Notes under the pieces: model-generated | Seen by the model: only the letters and a program-made list of their open reading frames with translations | What the model was told of the DNA's origin: nothing | The model's database searches: none | From: an uncultured Lachnospiraceae bacterium | Lineage (GTDB): Bacteria; Bacillota; Clostridia; Lachnospirales; Lachnospiraceae | DNA: 64,000 nucleotides | Assembly (NCBI GenBank): GCA_910578115.1 | Contig: CAJTPO010000002.1 | Location: forward strand, 144,541-208,540 | Direction of reading: 5' to 3' | Shown here: piece after piece, positions 52,636-62,014 of the stretch | Numbering within the stretch: position 1 is the stretch's first letter | How the letters are laid out: each line of letters opens with the position of its first letter | Translations under genes and position numbers: made by a program

Positions 52636-54015
52636 TTATTTCTGAAGCAGGTCATCGCCGACTTTTACGATATCTCCGGCCCCCATAGTTATCAACAGAT
52701 CGCCCTTTGTGCAATTTTCCATGAGGAATGTCTCTATCTCCGAAAAATTCGGGAAATAGTAACAGCGGTGTCCAAGCTTCTCGATCTCAGCCTGCAGCGT
52801 CTGAGAACTGATACCCAGCGTATCCTTCTCTCTGGCGGCATAGATTTCCGCCAGGACAATCTCATCCGCCAGAGACAAAGCCCTGGCAAAGTCTGTGAGG
52901 AAAGCCCTGGTGCGCGTGTAAGTATGGGGCTGGAAGACACACCAGGTAGTCTTGTGCGGGAGCTCTCGTGCAGCCAGCAGGGTTGCGGTGATCTCAGTAG
53001 GATGGTGGGCATAGTCGTCGACGATGGTGACGCCGTTCCATTCACCCTTATATTCGAAACGCCTGTCGGTGCCGGTGTAGGAGAGCAGAGCTTTGGCTGT
53101 GGTCTCTGTGGGAATGTCAAGCAGGCCGGCCAGTGCGATGGCGGCCACGGCATTGTATACATTGTGTTCGCCGGGAACCCGCAGGGAGAATACGTCATCT
53201 TTTCCGTTTCTTTGCATAAGATGGAAAGAGGGACAACCTGAAGCATCGTAGGTGATATCCGTCGGATGGTAGTCATGGTCAGGCGAAGAACCGTAGGTGA
53301 TGACCTGACAGGCCAGCCCCTGTGTGATTTCTTCATAATGGTCGATGTCGCCGTTTATGATAAGAGTCCCGTTGGCAGGAAGCAGTTCGGCAAATTTATG
53401 GAAGGAGCTGCGGATGTCCTGAATATCCTTAAAGAAATCAAGATGGTCTTCTTCTATATTAAGGATGATGCCGATCTTCGGGAAAAAACTCAGAAAGCTG
53501 TTGGTGTACTCGCAGGCTTCCGTGACAAAATATTCGGAGGAGCCTACACGGATATTGCCGCCGATGGGCTTATAGATACCGCCGATGGAAAGTGTCGGAT
53601 CGGCCTTGTGCTCCAGAAGGATCTCAGAGACCATGGAGGTGGTGGTGGTCTTGCCGTGGGTGCCGCTGATGGCAATGGGCACCTGATAATTTTTCATCAT
53701 CTGTCCCAGAAGCTGCGCACGGGTCAGGGTGGGAATATTCAGTCGGCCTGCCGCAGTCAACTCCGGATTGTCGGGACGGATCGCGCTGGTATAGACGATC
53801 AGATCGATGTCAGCCGTGATATTCTCCTCTTTCTGGCCGTAATAGACGGCAGCGCCCCGCTCTTCCAGCGTATGGGTGAGCGGCGAGGGTGCTCTGTCGG
53901 AACCGGATATCCGGAAACCTTCGGAGAGCAGGATCTCTGCCAGGCCGCTCATGCTGATGCCGCCGATACCAATGAAATATATATGAATGGGATTGTTAAA
54001 ATTAATCTGATACAT
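52636..54015 (-). CDS. murC: UDP-N-acetylmuramate--L-alanine ligase
   Basis: 459 residues from ATG 54015, just after AAGGAGA; the frame upstream to 54216 has no ribosome site. Adds L-Ala to UDP-MurNAc in peptidoglycan precursor synthesis. Rossmann motif GIGGISMSGLAEILL, P-loop GTHGKTTTTSM, HHPTE and the C-terminal TMGAGDIVKV motif. Full length. Confidence 0.97.
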   Translation of the reverse strand: MYQINFNNPIHIYFIGIGGISMSGLAEILLSEGFRISGSDRAPSPLTHTLEERGAAVYYGQKEENITADIDLIVYTSAIRPDNPELTAAGRLNIPTLTRAQLLGQMMKNYQVPIAISGTHGKTTTTSMVSEILLEHKADPTLSIGGIYKPIGGNIRVGSSEYFVTEACEYTNSFLSFFPKIGIILNIEEDHLDFFKDIQDIRSSFHKFAELLPANGTLIINGDIDHYEEITQGLACQVITYGSSPDHDYHPTDITYDASGCPSFHLMQRNGKDDVFSLRVPGEHNVYNAVAAIALAGLLDIPTETTAKALLSYTGTDRRFEYKGEWNGVTIVDDYAHHPTEITATLLAARELPHKTTWCVFQPHTYTRTRAFLTDFARALSLADEIVLAEIYAAREKDTLGISSQTLQAEIEKLGHRCYYFPNFSEIETFLMENCTKGDLLITMGAGDIVKVGDDLLQK

Positions 54016-54325
54016 GGATGTCTCCTTGAAAAATTTACATTTTTTACTAGTATTATACTCATTTGGCAAAAAAAAACCAATATGTTTTTGGAAAAAGTAA
54101 GCGGGAACGTTTCGGGAAGCCGGCCGGCAGCATATATATTGAAAAAACTGTGACAGAGAGTGCGGAAGGCTGCTTGGGGAAAATTGACAGGGGCGCGGGG
54201 TAAAATTATAACACATAAAAAGGAAGATGTATAAAATGAATAAATAAACCGGAAAACAGGAGGTGCTTATTGTAAATTATTAACATGGTAGGCGAAATAT
54301 CGGGAGAATAAATTCGTAAATTATA

Positions 54326-54354
54326 TTCACTTTCAATTCAGAGTGTGATATAAT
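54326..54354 (+). promoter_or_regulatory. promoter of glgC-glgD
   Basis: TTCACT (54326-54331), 17-base spacer, TATAAT (54349-54354); about 160 bases of leader precede glgC. Confidence 0.55.
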
Positions 54355-54360
54355 TATGCA

Positions 54361-54510
54361 AAGCAAAAGAACCCGTTTGAAACAAGCTTGATCTGCGAAG
54401 CAAATTTATTATCAGGATATTGGGAAATTGCTTCGTTAATCCGAGTTCGAGAAGCGAAGCTCGTAAACGAGCTGTGCTCGTTTTTTTATAAAAACTAGGA
54501 AACAAGAGGT
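54361..54510 (+). promoter_or_regulatory. attenuator-like leader of glgC
   Basis: Hairpin 1: CGAAGCAAATTT (54396-54407) with AAATTGCTTCG (54425-54435). Its 3' arm can instead pair with GCGAAGC (54454-54460). Antiterminator AGCTCG-TAAA-CGAGCT (54458-54473) excludes the terminator ACGAGC-TGT-GCTCGT plus T7 (54467-54487). The chain of alternative pairings suggests a ligand- or protein-controlled attenuator. No known riboswitch class recognised. Confidence 0.55.
54467..54488 (+). terminator. terminator inside the glgC leader
   Basis: Six-bp stem ACGAGC/GCTCGT with a 3-base loop and seven T, 30 bases before the glgC start. It must be bypassed for glg expression. Confidence 0.7.
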
Positions 54511-54516
54511 GATAAC

Positions 54517-55791
54517 ATGGTTAAGAAGGAAATGATTGCCATGCTCTTAGCAGGCGGTCAGGGAAGCCGATTGGGAGTGTTTACGTCGAAGGTTGCAAAA
54601 CCTGCTGTAGCGTTTGGCGGCAAATACCGGATCATCGACTTTCCGCTCAGTAACTGTATCAATTCTGGTGTTGACACCGTGGGTGTGCTGACGCAGTATC
54701 AGCCGCTTCGTCTCAATACTCATATCGGAATCGGTATTCCTTGGGATCTTGACAGGAATATCGGCGGTGTGACGGTGCTTCCGCCGTATGAGAAGAGCGT
54801 TAACAGCGAGTGGTATACAGGGACGGCGAATGCGATCTATCAGAATCTGGACTACATGGAGAGTTACAATCCGGAATATGTGCTGATCCTGTCGGGCGAT
54901 CATATCTACAAGATGGATTATGAAGTGATGCTGGATTTCCATAAGCAGAACGGAGCGGAGGTGACGATTGCAGTCATGCCGGTGCCGATGGAAGAGGCGA
55001 AGAGGTTCGGGATTATGATCACGGACAAGGACCGCAGGATCACGGATTTTGAAGAGAAGCCGGAGAATCCGCGCAGCAACCTCGCTTCCATGGGAATCTA
55101 CATATTCAACTGGAAGACGTTGAAGGAAGCGCTGCTGACGAACGCTTCACAGCCGGGACTGGATTTCGGCAAGCATATCATTCCTTATTGCCATGGGAAG
55201 GGGGCGCCTCTTTACGCTTATGAGTTTAACGGATACTGGAAGGATGTCGGCACATTGAGTTCCTATTGGGAAGCGAATATGGAACTGATCGATATCGTTC
55301 CGGAGTTCAACCTTTACGAGGAGTATTGGAAGATCTACACCAAGAGCGAGATATTGCCGCCGCAGTACCTGTCTTCTGACAGTATTGTGGAGCGGAGTAT
55401 CATCGGGGAAGGTTCCGAGATCTACGGCCAGGTATATAATTCCGTAATCGGCTGCGGCGTCACAGTGGGTGAGGGAACGGTCATCAGAGATTCCATCATC
55501 ATGAATGAGACGCGGATTGGCAGCCACTGTGAATTGCACAAGGCTATTGTCGCCGAGAATACAGTGATCGAAGATGATGTCAGACTGGGTGTTGGGGAGG
55601 AAGCAGCGAATGAGACAGATCCTCACATCTACAACAGCGGCATCGTGGCGGTAGGGGAGAAGAGCTTTATCCCGCAGGGCGTCACCGTCGGTAAGAATTC
55701 GGTCGTATTTGGCGTGACGAGTGCACAGGACTATGCGGAGGGCAGTCTTCCGAGTGGTAAAACTTTGATTAAGGCAGGTGATAAACAGTGA
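54517..55791 (+). CDS. glgC: glucose-1-phosphate adenylyltransferase
   Basis: 424 residues. Makes ADP-glucose for glycogen. N-terminal MLLAGGQGSRLGVFTSKVAKPAV nucleotide site, GTANAIYQNLDYM, EKPENPRS and a C-terminal left-handed beta helix (IIGEGSEIYGQV type repeats). Ends in a GTGA overlap with glgD, so the two are coupled. Confidence 0.96.
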   Translation: MVKKEMIAMLLAGGQGSRLGVFTSKVAKPAVAFGGKYRIIDFPLSNCINSGVDTVGVLTQYQPLRLNTHIGIGIPWDLDRNIGGVTVLPPYEKSVNSEWYTGTANAIYQNLDYMESYNPEYVLILSGDHIYKMDYEVMLDFHKQNGAEVTIAVMPVPMEEAKRFGIMITDKDRRITDFEEKPENPRSNLASMGIYIFNWKTLKEALLTNASQPGLDFGKHIIPYCHGKGAPLYAYEFNGYWKDVGTLSSYWEANMELIDIVPEFNLYEEYWKIYTKSEILPPQYLSSDSIVERSIIGEGSEIYGQVYNSVIGCGVTVGEGTVIRDSIIMNETRIGSHCELHKAIVAENTVIEDDVRLGVGEEAANETDPHIYNSGIVAVGEKSFIPQGVTVGKNSVVFGVTSAQDYAEGSLPSGKTLIKAGDKQ

Positions 55792-56906
55792 GAGCAATCG
55801 GAATAATCTTGGCAGGCGGCAACAATCACAGGATCAAGGAGCTGACTCAGAAACGGGCGGTCTGTGCCATGCCCATCGCGGGAAGCTATCGCGGGATTGA
55901 TTTTGCGCTGAGCAATATGTCCAATTCCCACATTAATAAGGTCGCTGTGTTTACGCAGTACAATGCCGGAAGCCTGAACGAGCACTTAAGTTCTTCCAAG
56001 TGGTGGGATTTCGGTCGTAAGCAGGGAGGGCTGAGGGTTTTTACTCCGGCATTGACAGCAGAGAGTAATGCATGGTATCGTGGTACAGCAGATGCCATTG
56101 CACAGAACCTTTCTTTCCTGAAAAACAGCCATGAACCATACGTGGTAATATCTTCCGGTGACTGCGTTTACAAAATGGATTATAATAAGCTTCTGGAGTA
56201 CCATATTGAGAAGAAGGCAGACATCACTGTTGTATGTAAGGATATGCCTGCGGACGTCAATGTGGACAGGTACGGATCGGTCAAGATGAACGAGGAGTGC
56301 CGCATAGAGGAATTCGAGGAGAAGCCGGTGGTGGCCAGATCCAACACGATCTCCTGCGGTATCTATGTAGTCAGAAGACGGCAGCTGATTGAGATGATCG
56401 AAAGATGTGCAGAAGAAGACAGATACGATTTCGTGAAAGATATTCTGATCCGTTATAAGAATATGAAGGGTATCTACGGTTACAAGATCAAAGAATACTG
56501 GAGTAATATCGCTTCCGTGGATGATTACTTTAAGACGAACATGGATTTCCTTCATCCGGAGATCCGGAATTATTTCTTCAAGCAGTATCCGGATATTTAT
56601 TCCAGGGTTGATGATCTGCCGCCTGCCAAGTATAATGTGGGAGCAAGCATCAGGAACAGCTTGATCTCCAGCGGATGTATTGTGAACGGTAAGGTAGAAG
56701 ATTCTGTGATCTTTAAGAAAACTTACATCGGCAACAACTGCTATATCAAGAATTCCATCATTCTGAATGATGTCTATATTGGAGATAATACACATATTGA
56801 GAATTGTATCGTGGAGAGCAGGGGGACGATACGGGCCAATTCTTACCATAAAGGGGAAAATGGTATAGAAATTGTGGTAGAACATAATGACAGATTCGTA
56901 ATTTAA
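55788..56906 (+). CDS. glgD: glycogen synthesis protein GlgD
   Basis: 372 residues, paralogue of GlgC that pairs with it in Firmicutes and tunes its activity. GILAGGNNHRIKELTQKRAV replaces the fully active nucleotide loop (Gly-Gly-Asn-Asn instead of GGQGSRL). GTG start overlapping the glgC stop. Confidence 0.93.
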   Translation: MRAIGIILAGGNNHRIKELTQKRAVCAMPIAGSYRGIDFALSNMSNSHINKVAVFTQYNAGSLNEHLSSSKWWDFGRKQGGLRVFTPALTAESNAWYRGTADAIAQNLSFLKNSHEPYVVISSGDCVYKMDYNKLLEYHIEKKADITVVCKDMPADVNVDRYGSVKMNEECRIEEFEEKPVVARSNTISCGIYVVRRRQLIEMIERCAEEDRYDFVKDILIRYKNMKGIYGYKIKEYWSNIASVDDYFKTNMDFLHPEIRNYFFKQYPDIYSRVDDLPPAKYNVGASIRNSLISSGCIVNGKVEDSVIFKKTYIGNNCYIKNSIILNDVYIGDNTHIENCIVESRGTIRANSYHKGENGIEIVVEHNDRFVI

Positions 56907-57086
56907 TGGTATGATGGAAAGGCGGTTGCGATTGAAAGATGTATTATATTGTGTAAGAGGCATGTGCGTAACTAATTAAATGTTTTATTACAAGCTACGT
57001 GGCTTGATGAGTATGACTTGTGTGGAAAAGCTTGTGAAAACCGGCAGGTTACTGTCCGGTATCATATGATAAGGAGGCTGAGCTTC

Positions 57087-57359
57087 ATGAGAATTACTGA
57101 TGTCCGCGTGCGTAAAATGACTCAAGACAGCAAGATGAAAGCAATCGTCTCAATTACCATAGACGATGAATTCGTAGTTCATGACATTAAAGTAATTGAA
57201 GGTGAGAAAGGTCTTTTCATTGCAATGCCCAGCAAGAAAGCCAACGACGGCGAGTACCGCGACATTGCACATCCGATCAACTCGGAGACCCGGGACAGAA
57301 TACAGAGCATTATTCTGGACAGCTATGAAAAGGCGCTTTTGGAACCAAACGACGAGTAA
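57087..57359 (+). CDS. spoVG: septation regulator SpoVG
   Basis: 90 residues, RNA/DNA-binding regulator of the SpoVG family (MRITDVRVRKM, FVVHDIKVIEG, GLFIAMPSKK, DIAHPINSETR). AAGGAGG precedes ATG 57087; the longer frame from 57018 lacks a site. Ends in a terminator at 57387. Confidence 0.96.
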   Translation: MRITDVRVRKMTQDSKMKAIVSITIDDEFVVHDIKVIEGEKGLFIAMPSKKANDGEYRDIAHPINSETRDRIQSIILDSYEKALLEPNDE

Positions 57360-57386
57360 ACAAATGCATAGTGTGGATGTAACGAG

Positions 57387-57413
57387 AAAGGACGCGGGAA
57401 CGCGTCCTTTTCT
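57387..57413 (+). terminator. spoVG terminator
   Basis: AAAGGACGCG/CGCGTCCTTT, 4-base loop, T-rich tail. Confidence 0.9.
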
Positions 57414-57426
57414 TTGCCTGTCTTTA

Positions 57427-57455
57427 TTGATAAATTAGCTAATACCTGATAAACT
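57427..57455 (+). promoter_or_regulatory. promoter of the Phd remnant
   Basis: TTGATA (57427-57432), 17-base spacer, TAAACT (57450-57455). TTAGCTAA and TAGCTAAA copies around the -10 look like an autoregulatory operator. Confidence 0.45.
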
Positions 57456-57480
57456 GAAAATAGCTAAAGGAGGTAATTCT

Positions 57481-57729
57481 ATGATCGCTGCAATCGCAAC
57501 TGCAACAGAAATGCAGAATAATTTCGGGAGATATCTGAATCTTGTCATGTCCGGACAGGAAATCATTGTAACGAAAAATGGCCGGGAGGTAGGGCGCTTT
57601 ATTCCAAAAGATGCTGCCGTATCATATCTGACGGATGCATTGACCGGGCTTATCCGATACATTGAAATCTGCAAATTCAAAGATCAACGACAGCGCCTTC
57701 AAAGTCTCCTCAATTTTCTTTGCATCTAA
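57481..57729 (+). pseudogene. 3'-truncated Phd/YefM-type antitoxin gene
   Basis: The first 56 residues are a normal Phd DNA-binding domain (ATATEMQNNFGRYLNLVMSG; EIIVTKNGREVGRF). From base 57649 the frame runs into the inverted PIN fragment, so the toxin-binding C-terminus is lost. AAAGGAGG precedes the ATG, so a truncated repressor may still be made. Confidence 0.75.
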
Positions 57730-57890
57730 TTCCTTTCGCATAACATAGACCAAATTGGCAAACGATAAAACAGAAACACAGCCTCTTGCTTTCTCCGTTT
57801 CACATAGTTTCCAGATAACGGTGGAAGTCCGGACATGCGGCTCCCGGTTTTGAAGAACATCCAAAAGAATATTTGCATCAATCAACAGCC
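57652..57890 (-). pseudogene. inverted, truncated PIN-domain toxin fragment
   Basis: Minus strand reads LLIDANILLDVLQNREPHVR to FADFNVSD: the first ~80 residues of a PIN (VapC-like) nuclease with the first catalytic Asp but without the C-terminal acidic cluster and without a natural start. It meets the Phd fragment tail to tail at 57649-57651. In intact modules both genes lie on one strand. Confidence 0.7.
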
Positions 57891-57999
57891 GATACCAACG
57901 CCTATAGTACAATAATATAAGATATAGTCTTGCGGAAAACAAGGGTATAAGCATAGGATCTGTAAAGCGGGATGAAAGGCGAAAGGAAGGGTATAGAGA

Positions 58000-58383
58000 A
58001 TGAACGGAAGATATAGTTTGACGAAATCAGAAGAAGAGATCATGGAATTACTGTGGGAGAAAGACAGAAAGATGTCGTCCAAGGAGATCCTGGATTATTT
58101 CAACGAACATTGTGATAAGGACTGGAAGAAGCAGACTTTGAATACTTTTCTGGCCAAACTGCTGCAGGCCGGGTTTATTGACAGGATCTCAAAGGACAGA
58201 AAATATCTGTATGTGCCCCTGGTCACAAGAATGGAATATAAGCAGAAAGGAGCGGAGCAGTTTATCAGGGATTCCTACAGCGGCTCATTCATGAACTTTG
58301 TAAGTGCTTTGTCCGGCGGTGAGATGATAAGCAGGGAGGAAGCGGAAGAGATCAGGAAACTGTTAGAGGAGAACAGATTATGA
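58000..58383 (+). CDS. BlaI/MecI-family repressor
   Basis: 127 residues: winged helix (LTKSEEEIMELLWEKDRKMSSKEIL; KQTLNTFLAKLLQAGFI) and dimerisation helix. Such repressors are cleaved or released by the M56 peptidase encoded next. Ends in an ATGA overlap with the BlaR1-like gene. Confidence 0.92.
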   Translation: MNGRYSLTKSEEEIMELLWEKDRKMSSKEILDYFNEHCDKDWKKQTLNTFLAKLLQAGFIDRISKDRKYLYVPLVTRMEYKQKGAEQFIRDSYSGSFMNFVSALSGGEMISREEAEEIRKLLEENRL

Positions 58384-59759
58384 AACTGCTGGGATCGATG
58401 ACGTGCGCGGGCAGCATGGTGTTATTTCTTTATCTCATTTTCATGGCGGCTTTGAAAAAGTCTTTCGGCGCGAAGCATCGATATCGAATTCTGATTATGG
58501 CTTTGTTTTTTTATATGGTGCCGGTCCAACTGGGACATTATATGGATATAGCACAGGATATCGTACAGGATCGCGCGCAGGAACGCACGCTGTTTATGGA
58601 CCAGGAAGGTAATCGAGTGTATGATATGTCCCAGAATGTCATTGAAGTGACGTGGGAAGGGAAAATCTATTTTCCTTTTATGGCGGCAAAAATCACATTG
58701 TTTATCGTGTGGAGCATCGTAGCCGTTACGATCATATTTCTCAAACTGTCCGGTTACGGCAAAGAAAGAAGAAGACTCTTTGAGGCCAGTGAGGATATTA
58801 CGGTTAAGGAGACGCTGGAAGCGCTGGAAGCGGCAAGAACCGGATTGGGGATCAGAAGAAACATAAGGTACAGATGGGATCCGGGTCTGAAGGTGCCGTT
58901 GTCCATCGGGGTTATACGACCAATCCTGTTGCTGCCGAAGCAGAGATATTCGGATGAGGAAGGCGGGTTCATCTATGAGCACGAGCTGCTGCATATCAAA
59001 AATTATGACACGCTCTTTAAACTGTTGGGAGTGCTGGTGACCGGGTTAAACTGGTATAATCCGTTGGTTTACTGGCTGGTCCGTGAATTGGGTAAGGTGA
59101 GTGAAAGTGTCTGCGATGAACAGATTGCGTTGAATTGCGGAGAAGAGCAGAGGAAGATGTATGCTCAATTAATTCTGCAAATGGTTACAGTAGAGCGTGG
59201 AAAGAGTGGAAAGGGTTTTAAGTATACTGCGCCTTTTGGCAGCAGTAGGGAAAATGTTAAGGAAAGGATATCATTAATGATGAAGACAAGGAAATTGAAA
59301 GCAGGAATGAGGGTATTGGCGGTATGCTTTACGGCGTTGACCGGTCTGGTGGGTTCGATTCCGGTATTGGCATATGAGAAGCCGATTATAGTGTTGGATC
59401 AAAGCGGAGAGAACATTAAGCATGGTACGCGATGGGAGGAGATTTTTGTAGAGGAAGGGTTCAAGGGAAGTGAGGAAGAGATGAACAGTCTGTTTGTGGA
59501 TGTAGATGCAACGGATCTAAAAGAGCTTCCGGCTGAAAGTTATTTCCAGGATCTGCAGGGGAATATATACACCGGCGAGGGACGGCAGGAGCAGAAGGCG
59601 TGCAGCCATACATATGTGAATGGGACACAACATGAACATGAGAAGAGAGGGGATAGCTGTACCATATATGTTTATAATGCGAGAAGGTGCAGCAGATGTG
59701 GAAATGTGATAAATGAAAGTTTGGCGTATGAATTAAAGTATCCTAAATGCCCGCATTAA
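58380..59759 (+). CDS. BlaR1/MecR1-like M56 membrane peptidase
   Basis: 459 residues. Four membrane helices; HELLH zinc motif (YEHELLHIKNYD) near residue 200; ESVCDEQIAL downstream zinc ligand. After the last helix (about 305-325) the outer part is only ~130 residues, has no penicillin-binding sensor and ends in a His/Cys-rich stretch (CSHTYV, HEHEKRGDSC, CSRCGN, KCPH). So it probably senses something other than beta-lactams, perhaps metal or redox stress. Confidence 0.85.
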   Translation: MKLLGSMTCAGSMVLFLYLIFMAALKKSFGAKHRYRILIMALFFYMVPVQLGHYMDIAQDIVQDRAQERTLFMDQEGNRVYDMSQNVIEVTWEGKIYFPFMAAKITLFIVWSIVAVTIIFLKLSGYGKERRRLFEASEDITVKETLEALEAARTGLGIRRNIRYRWDPGLKVPLSIGVIRPILLLPKQRYSDEEGGFIYEHELLHIKNYDTLFKLLGVLVTGLNWYNPLVYWLVRELGKVSESVCDEQIALNCGEEQRKMYAQLILQMVTVERGKSGKGFKYTAPFGSSRENVKERISLMMKTRKLKAGMRVLAVCFTALTGLVGSIPVLAYEKPIIVLDQSGENIKHGTRWEEIFVEEGFKGSEEEMNSLFVDVDATDLKELPAESYFQDLQGNIYTGEGRQEQKACSHTYVNGTQHEHEKRGDSCTIYVYNARRCSRCGNVINESLAYELKYPKCPH

Positions 59760-60071
59760 AATTTTTATAAGGAGTAGATGGAAAGTTGTAAATGAGTCGG
59801 AAAATATTTTTAGAAATAGTACATTGCTGGAAGGCTTGATCGAATACCCGAAGAATTCAAAGAGCAGATACAAAATAATACCGAAGTTCCGAAGCGTTTT
59901 TTAATTATTTAAGAAATCGAGGAACTCTGGGGGCTGATAATATGAGATATCAATGTTTCGGATATGCTTTGGTCACTCATTCGAAATATTGATGAAAAGG
60001 GGGAGCGCAGAAAAAAGGAGTTCCAAACCAGTGGAATAAAGTTGTAGGGTAACGATGACACCAACAAACGG
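59760..60071. other. gene-free stretch after the BlaR1-like gene
   Basis: Short coding-like segments in shifting frames (for example IPEEFKEQIQNNTEVPKRF and SDMLWSLIRNIDEKGERR) without start or consistent frame. Probably a decayed gene; nothing firmer. Confidence 0.35.
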
Positions 60072-60100
60072 TTGACAAAAATCGGTGTACTATATATAAT
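60072..60100 (+). promoter_or_regulatory. full-consensus promoter of the 340-residue gene
   Basis: TTGACA (60072-60077), 17-base spacer, TATAAT (60095-60100): exact consensus in both boxes. Confidence 0.85.
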
Positions 60101-60105
60101 AGTAC
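60087..60105. promoter_or_regulatory. palindromic operator, BlaI-like
   Basis: GTACTAT-ATATA-ATAGTAC covers the -10 box. The TAC...GTA arms resemble BlaI/MecI sites, and a BlaI-family gene lies 1.7 kb upstream. A half-site ATAGTAC occurs at 57903-57909 before that gene. Confidence 0.55.
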
Positions 60106-60217
60106 TATGCTAAACAATAAGATTCTTAAAACGAAAAAGTGTGGAAAAGCGACGTCCAGGCAAATAGTATATCATTTTGAAAAAGGGCCACTTGCTTAGC
60201 AGTTAGGAGATTAGCTT

Positions 60218-61240
60218 ATGTCTATTGGAATTCATTATGCAAATACAGGTTTGGTGAGACAGAATCATACCGTGATCAATGCAGTAAACAAGAAAGTGAT
60301 CGGCTGTACCGAGAAGGAGTTAAAAGCGGTGTCATCCGGAACGATGAAAGCTGTCTCGGCGGAGGAATTAGAGACTATACGTAAGAATAAAGAGCAGTTT
60401 ACATACATCTGCGAAATGGATCGCAGCGCGATCATGAATGCGCCCGGTGTTGGTATTAAGGCAGTCACAAGCGTTGCCAATAACAGTGGCAGCAGCAATA
60501 CGGTTTACAATATAGACGGTGTTACTTTTACGGCTGCGGAGTTGAGTGCAAGCAGGGAAGTTATGAAGAATGCCATATCCATGCTGCCGACAAAAGGAAG
60601 TTCGCTGGATTATAAGGATTATGCGTCTATGGGAATTGCATCCAACATGGTAAGCAGCTATGCGCAAAAAAACCTGACACAAGAGCAGGCCGGAGTTATC
60701 AACCAGTTCATGGAAGAGTATTTGGACAGTATGGTGCAGGCGGAGAAGGAGAGGTACAGTGGTGAGAAGTATTTTATAGATCATACGGAAGATGGCGATC
60801 AGGGAGCACGAAATCAGTATTATAATGTGAGAAAAATAGACGACAGGAGAATGTATGCTGAACTGAGAGAAATGTTCTTAAGGGAATTGGGTCCGGTGGT
60901 CGGCGCCGGGTGGCTTGCGCGTTTGGATGATACGCTTGCGAGAATAGATAACGGAGAAGTTATCAGCCATGGGGTGCGCTCGGCGACGAATAGAAATGTT
61001 ACATCAAAAGTAAAAGAGCTGTTTGCCGGTGTGGATCTGTATGATGAGGATGCCTTGAGTGAAACATATAAAGAATATCGGAAGCTTATGAAGGCTGTAT
61101 ATGATACTGTGGCAGGTACAAATGCTGGTAGTGGTATAGCGCAATGGCTGTTTGAGGATGTCAATGCTGCCGCATCAAAAATTTCCAATGCGAAGGCGGT
61201 AATTGATAATGTTGGCAGAAAGGTAAATTGCAGCGTTTAG
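60218..61240 (+). CDS. hypothetical protein, 340 residues
   Basis: No signal peptide, no membrane helix, no motif recognised. Starts MSIGIHYANTGLVRQN; mixed Ser/Ala/Val composition, helical second half (YAELREMFLRELGP, LARLDDTLARIDNGEV). TAGGAG lies 10 bases before the ATG. Driven by a consensus promoter under a palindromic operator, so it is probably strongly expressed when derepressed. It may be the target of the BlaI/BlaR1 pair upstream. Confidence 0.75.
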   Translation: MSIGIHYANTGLVRQNHTVINAVNKKVIGCTEKELKAVSSGTMKAVSAEELETIRKNKEQFTYICEMDRSAIMNAPGVGIKAVTSVANNSGSSNTVYNIDGVTFTAAELSASREVMKNAISMLPTKGSSLDYKDYASMGIASNMVSSYAQKNLTQEQAGVINQFMEEYLDSMVQAEKERYSGEKYFIDHTEDGDQGARNQYYNVRKIDDRRMYAELREMFLRELGPVVGAGWLARLDDTLARIDNGEVISHGVRSATNRNVTSKVKELFAGVDLYDEDALSETYKEYRKLMKAVYDTVAGTNAGSGIAQWLFEDVNAAASKISNAKAVIDNVGRKVNCSV

Positions 61241-61499
61241 TCAGGGTGACACTGTGTAACTTTTTGCTGCCAGAGTTTTATTGACTTTCCACCTTGTGTT
61301 TGCTGGAATATAAGCACAAAGTAAGTCTGTCGCTGACCGATATGTGGTGTATAAAAGATTGGGTCAAAAGTATAGTCCTTTGCCGTAAGGTGGAGGACTT
61401 TTTTACATAATCGAACAGATGGCGAAGAACTGTATTGCAATAAACTGTAATATTGTTATCAGAATAGTGATTGGGTACTTGACGCTGATCTTCAGGAAG

Positions 61500-61860
61500 G
61501 GGTATACTGTGGAAGGAAAAGTGAACCTGTTTACGCGGCCAGTGCTCGTACCATCTTTGATGGTCTGGAAATTGTCGGTGATACGGAACTTTGCGACAGA
61601 TACTCTGGAAGATTCTTTGTTAGCTCCCTGAGCTTAAAAGGTGCGGAGCGGCAGCAGGAAGAAAACTGATAAAGTTGGATGATGTGGGAGAGTTCGCGAT
61701 GGCTGGCGAGATACCGGAAAACAGACTGCTGATGTTATCCCGTTTTTCGCAAAACACTGCAGCAGGTCAAAGACAGGAATTATGCAGAGACATTGTTTGA
61801 TGATGGGATGAGAATGATCCATAGCTATGGGATTGTGTGTTACAAAAAGTGCTGCAGGTT
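61500..61860 (+). pseudogene. remnant of an AAA-ATPase / PD-(D/E)XK nuclease-like gene
   Basis: Fragments in different frames match the PF09820/PD-(D/E)XK family: GKVNLFTRP (before the P-loop, which is deleted), ARTIFDGLEIVGDTELCDRY, and near the end QVKDRNYAETLFDDGMRMI then YGIVCYKKC. Most of the ~500-codon gene is gone. The rest of 61241-62014 holds no supported gene. Confidence 0.65.
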
Positions 61861-62014
61861 TTCTTTCGGATTAACTGTCATAAGTGCTGGAACGAGAAGC
61901 ATTGGAACAACTATGATGCTTATACTGTATTGGCGATTATGCCTTTATTCGTAACTTTAGCACCCGTGTTTTATATGATATATCTGGTGGTATGGCAAGG
62001 GGTGAATTTAAGAG

